64,000 nt of DNA. It comes from Halisarca cf. caerulea (taxonomy: Eukaryota > Porifera > Demospongiae > Chondrillida > Halisarcidae). This document shows, in pieces, positions 59,913 through 64,000 of the stretch. A program made the position numbers and the translations under genes. Under the pieces are notes generated by a model. The model searched no databases. It was given only the letters and a program-made list of their open reading frames with translations, and was not told where the DNA came from. How positions within the stretch are numbered: the first letter of the stretch is position 1; each line of letters begins with the position of its first letter. The stretch spans positions 7,951,618 through 8,015,617 of the forward strand of contig CAUJGJ010000444.1 of the NCBI GenBank assembly GCA_963170055.1. The letters run 5' to 3'.

Positions 59913-60366
59913 TTATAGGATAATACAGAATTTCCATGTTAGGGATTTTGATCCATTGTAGTATTCACGAGTTATAGGCGAAAAGGTCAGCTTACATTGT
60001 ATGAAATTGCGGTTTTCAGTGATTTTCTCCAAAACTATTAGAGATCTTCAAATCCCCAACATGGAAGTTTTAGATACTTACATAAGGAACCTGTATGCCA
60101 ACATTCATGCCCCCAGCTTCAAAGCTACACTGCCTCCTGGCCTTTTTCATGTTTTATATGTTTAGGGAGAATGCCTATACTTTTGTTAGAATGAACAGAA
60201 TACTTTCAAGTTTGGCATCAAACGAAAGGTAATTTAGCTGTCAATATGATGATAACAGTTGCTAGAAGATAGCGCTTTTCTGTCAAGAGGAATAAAACAA
60301 ACCAGCAAAGGTAAATTTTGTAAGTGCTGATGCCATAAACGTGCGAATTGGACATGTCGCACATGC
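59913..60366 (+). mobile_element. Family S fragment S2
   Basis: Follows S1 from 9118 to the right end (GGACATGTCGCACATGC). Internal arms TCCATGTTAGGGATTTTGA and TCAAATCCCCAACATGGA are complementary but differ from those of S1. It joins directly to a reversed P fragment. Confidence 0.7.
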
Positions 60367-60369
60367 ATA

Positions 60370-60895
<526 letters not shown>

Positions 60896-60982
60896 AATTC
60901 CTACACACTATATAGAATAAAATAAGAACACTAAAAATGCATGCATGAAATTATCACAGTACAAACTTGAGGCATCATGCTT

Positions 60983-62128
60983 TTACATTGCCATAAGAGG
61001 CCACATAACCTTGCGCTCCTCAAAGAAATCATAAAGAACACGTTCAGTGCAATTAGCACAAGTTGGAGGAAGGTGGACTTTGGTGGCTGGAACTGATACC
61101 TTCATATTATGTATGATTTCAGTTTCCTCATTACTTAGCTTCAGGAACAAGGCAAATCTGCTTAGCAACTTCTGCTTTTTGCTGGGGGAATACACATCAG
61201 TGATGTCCATAAAATGGATCTGATCACATGCAAATGTGCGAAGTTGTTGATTGAGGTACACCAGTTGATCTTCAATGATGCGTGCTTGCATGATTAAAGG
61301 GTAGTCTGCAGGAGGTATAGCCTTCTTGAGCTCATCAGTAAAGGCATTACGATCAATTCCTTTGAATCGAGGAGTAGAAAATCTTCTTACTGCTGACAGT
61401 ACAGCTGGAAGGGGGTGTCGCTTTATTACAATGCATTTTAATCGGTAAAGAATGCAGTCATACTTTTTGAACATCAACAAATCTGGTCTAGAAGTTGACA
61501 AAATTCCACCATAACCAGTAGGATAAGATTGAACAAACAACAGCCCTTTCCTACTTTCCTTTGGTACCCTCTTCAAAATGTCTAGGATTGGTTTCATTCT
61601 CATTCGGAAGAGATGGTGATGTATAATGGCAAAACCCATGTCGCTCGGGCTATTTACAAAGGAAGGAGCCATCAAGAAAGAATTAGGAATATAGGGGGCA
61701 ACCATGTAGCTGGGCCTACCCTTGATGGTTCTATTTGGCTGGGGTGCAGTATTGCCCTTTCCTCCAACTTTTGCAGATAATATAGTTGGCTTTAATCTTG
61801 ATTCGATTGATTCAAACAATGCTTGAATAAAGTGATGACCACTGCCCTCAATTCCAGCCACAAATATCAGCTCTGGAAGTTTCTTATTGTTTTTACACAC
61901 TGTTTGGCTGGAAATACAATCTTGATGCAGCTTTTGATGAGATGTGGGCTTAGTTGTTTCTGTCACAATCAAGGTTAGGTTGGTTCTGTCCATTGGTTGA
62001 CTCCCAGTCAGTGAGTATCCTCTTGAAGTAAAATAAAGCCACACCACAGCTGATAGGAGAAGCACAGAACATGTGGAGATGATTATCAATAGTTTTGTAT
62101 GCCTTATACTCAGTCTGATACTTTTCAT
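60983..62128 (-). CDS. Golgi-type sulfotransferase-like type II membrane protein
   Basis: An uninterrupted 381-codon frame. Residues 12-33 form one hydrophobic segment after a short basic N-terminus, the layout of Golgi type II enzymes. Residues 91-100 (AGIEGSGHHF) fit the PAPS 5'-phosphosulfate loop, and residues 231-250 (KCIVIKRHPLPAVLSAVRRF) fit the 3'-phosphate-binding strand and helix with the conserved Arg and Ser. The expected reaction is transfer of sulfate from PAPS to a glycan in the Golgi lumen; the acceptor cannot be inferred. N-x-S/T sites occur in the lumenal part, and a Cys pair lies near the C-terminus (CANCTERV). The start is the first Met before the membrane segment. A splice-acceptor-like CCTCTAG lies 22 bp upstream, suggesting a 5' UTR intron. 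Both flanks are transposon-derived. Confidence 0.85.
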   Translation of the reverse strand: MKSIRLSIRHTKLLIIISTCSVLLLSAVVWLYFTSRGYSLTGSQPMDRTNLTLIVTETTKPTSHQKLHQDCISSQTVCKNNKKLPELIFVAGIEGSGHHFIQALFESIESRLKPTILSAKVGGKGNTAPQPNRTIKGRPSYMVAPYIPNSFLMAPSFVNSPSDMGFAIIHHHLFRMRMKPILDILKRVPKESRKGLLFVQSYPTGYGGILSTSRPDLLMFKKYDCILYRLKCIVIKRHPLPAVLSAVRRFSTPRFKGIDRNAFTDELKKAIPPADYPLIMQARIIEDQLVYLNQQLRTFACDQIHFMDITDVYSPSKKQKLLSRFALFLKLSNEETEIIHNMKVSVPATKVHLPPTCANCTERVLYDFFEERKVMWPLMAM

Positions 62129-62299
62129 CCCTTCGATATTTTCTAGAGGAAATAAGGTATATACTTAGGTATAGGCATAAACAAGGAACAGATGCTCAAC
62201 ATAGGAATTTGCTAGAAGACTTTAATTGCAACTGAGGTATCTAACAGAAGGAATTTCACAACCTTAGCTGGCTTCGCGATACAATGTCATGTGACCAGA

Positions 62300-62960
62300 T
62301 TGACAAGATTGATATAAAGATTTCAAAACAACCCTACATGACGTTCAAAATGCCAAAGATCGACTCACTCAAGGCCTCAAACTTTCGCCTACGATGAATC
62401 TTAGTTTTGTGTCGCCAGCTGCTTTCCCTTGATGGAGAGTAAAGGAGAAACAGAAAGGGCTGACGATGCAAAACTAAGCAAATCAAAAGACAAATCGGAG
62501 TTTAAACACGTCAGTTAAAGTCTGGGTTACCGCACTTACCAGATTAGAGGTTCTTTGGGCTTCTTTCCTTCAGAAAAACATTGTCTTTAATCTTTGGTTA
62601 CTTTTAGTGCACATAAGAAATTGCAGCAATAAAATTTGGAGTTTTCCATCTTTTTTGGCGAAGTAAGACTACAAATCAGCGACGAAAAGGTACAAAATGA
62701 AAGGACTTAGTCTGAAAATACGGAAATTTTGCCTCTATTCCACTTTACTAGTGACTCCTTTAGGTGACGTCGCTTCAATGTATCATGCGACAGTCATGTG
62801 ACAAAATGGCTGCTAGGTAGTTCTAGGTCAGTGAAAACTTTAATGGCTGGGAGGCAGTCACAAACCGCCCATTGGCCTACTTTTCTTTGTTTTTTTGGCT
62901 GTATTACAGGATAATACACATTTCATGTTGGGGATTTTGTTAGGAAAAGCAAGGAAAAGA
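62300..62960 (+). mobile_element. Family S fragment S3
   Basis: Matches S1 from about 8520 to 9150, including CATGACGTTCAAA, AAAGATCGACTC and ACAAAATGGCT. It ends with a single internal arm (TTTCATGTTGGGGATTTTG); the right part is replaced by the minisatellite at 62985. Confidence 0.68.
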
Positions 62961-62984
62961 TATTATCACAAGGGATGTAGGGAA

Positions 62985-63155
62985 TTAACCCGTCTAGCCC
63001 TTTTCCAAGTCAAGCTCTGTACCCGTCTAGCCCCATGTATGCCTTGCACTATGTCAGTCCTAGACCTATGCATAGTCCATCCTCATGCCCGTCTAGCCCA
63101 ATGTATGCCTAATCCTCTGTATATGTCTATACCTATGCCTATGCCTGTTCAGCCC
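62985..63155 (-). repeat. CCCGTCTAGCCC-type minisatellite
   Basis: Degenerate repeats of CCCGTCTAGCCC(A/C)ATGTATGCCT and CTATGCCTATGC, the complement of the motif at 59812-59912. Confidence 0.7.
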
Positions 63156-63229
63156 TATGCAACAAACAACTCTACCTTGTTCCAGTGATTTTGACAATTG
63201 ACAATTTTCATCCCTACATCTTTTATCCA

Positions 63230-63673
63230 TCTTTAGATGGTTTTGTACGGCTATCATGTAGTACGGAAGTACTACATATGTAGGGATGACGCCGAAACAA
63301 AACGCTGCCCATACATTAGAGCCTAGCGTATTTGCGCCAAAACTCATTTCTGGTACGTTCTGGAAATCCCAAAACCCCATATTCTAACATTTTGCTGGAT
63401 TTTAGATAGATATAAGTACTTAACAGGCCACTAAGTGCCCTACTTTTGCTGAAAATCGGAAAGTTTACATAGCGTAAAAGGTCACCGTTTCGGCTTATTA
63501 TTATTATTATTATTCTCACCTTTTAGTTCAAACAAGATAGCAACCGCTAGGAGGGACATAGTGACCTAATTTTACCACCATTCTAACTCAATACTTTGCG
63601 CAGGGTGCCTTTTTGATATTTAGAAGAAATTCGTTCTAGGGCAAGCAGATTTTCTGGACTTGACTGCAAAATT
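63230..63673 (-). repeat. Family R repeat R2, interrupted by F3
   Basis: Reverse complement of R1 (13105-13520), including an (ATT)n run at 63500-63512 matching the (AAT)n of R1. F3 begins inside it at 63674. Confidence 0.68.
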
Positions 63674-64000
63674 CGCATGTGGGACATGTCCATTAGCACT
63701 TTAATGGCTTCCCAAAATCGGCGAATTTACTGTTCACAAATTGCTTCATTTGTTCACAATATGTTGTAGAATGGCCAATCAGTGGTTCTAAAGCAGTACA
63801 AACATATCTAAGGTACACATTGAGCTATTTTTCATCCGAGTTTCTTCCTCGATCGTTCGACTAATCGACGATTTACCAGGTAGTCGAGTTAGGCAGTTAT
63901 TCGACGCGAGTAAATCAGAACATGGGGCTAGAGACACAGGATAAAGACTAGATTGTTTCTAATGAAAATATCTAACTTTCTACCGATGGGGGTTTTGTTT
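63674..64000 (+). mobile_element. Family F element F3 (runs off the window)
   Basis: CGCATGTGGGACATGTCC start, then CATTAGCACTTTAATGGCTTCC as in F2. The first internal arm CTACCGATGGGGGTTTTG is at the window edge; its partner, right end and target duplication lie outside. Confidence 0.8.

Overview
This window looks like metazoan nuclear DNA, AT-rich and very dense in repeats. The evidence is intron-containing secreted immunoglobulin (Ig)-type genes with phase-1 exons, a Golgi-type sulfotransferase gene, a vertebrate-type TTAGGG run, and piggyBac-, Tc1/mariner-, hAT- and Crypton-like elements. The mix would fit an early-branching animal such as a sponge or cnidarian, but nothing in the sequence settles the phylum. 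No prokaryotic operon or CRISPR structure is present.

Two host genes can be supported, both on the minus strand. The first runs from about 29276 down to 2549 and probably leaves the window on the left. It has a signal-peptide exon, a large IgGFc-binding-protein N-terminal-domain exon, two short Cys-rich exons, and three Ig-like exons. All six exon-exon junctions are phase 1, as in shuffled extracellular modules. The second is a single-exon coding region of 381 codons (60983-62128) for a type II membrane sulfotransferase-like protein. A decayed Crypton-type (DUF3504) gene lies at 30396-31126 and 32339-32420 and is split by a transposon. A possible Tc1-type HTH fragment lies near 37950-38165.

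Most of the remaining DNA is mobile. The main population is non-autonomous inverted-repeat elements, named here families A, B, D, E, F and S. They share a CGCA(G/T)GT terminus, a palindrome just inside it, and 2-bp target duplications of almost any sequence. Several insertions can be proved by comparison with unoccupied copies in the same window, and they nest up to three deep (4244-6956: piggyBac-like H1, holding E1, holding B1). Within family B, and also D, F and S, one internal position holds a sequence that differs between copies, while a second position in the same copy holds its reverse complement. I consider this copy-specific stem the most unusual feature of the window.

Other residents are TTAA-flanked piggyBac-like MITEs with a CCACTnnAGTGG subterminal palindrome (H1-H4); TA-flanked Tc1/mariner-like elements; one hAT-like element in a microsatellite; elements with GC-rich hairpins at both ends and an internal (TA)n tract (C, T, P); A/T-stem hairpins with a GC-rich CTTCG cap (U); and a tRNA-derived SINE. 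A direct duplication (43502-45985 and 45987-50088) gives a before/after record, because its second copy carries two extra transposons and a fuller version of a third.
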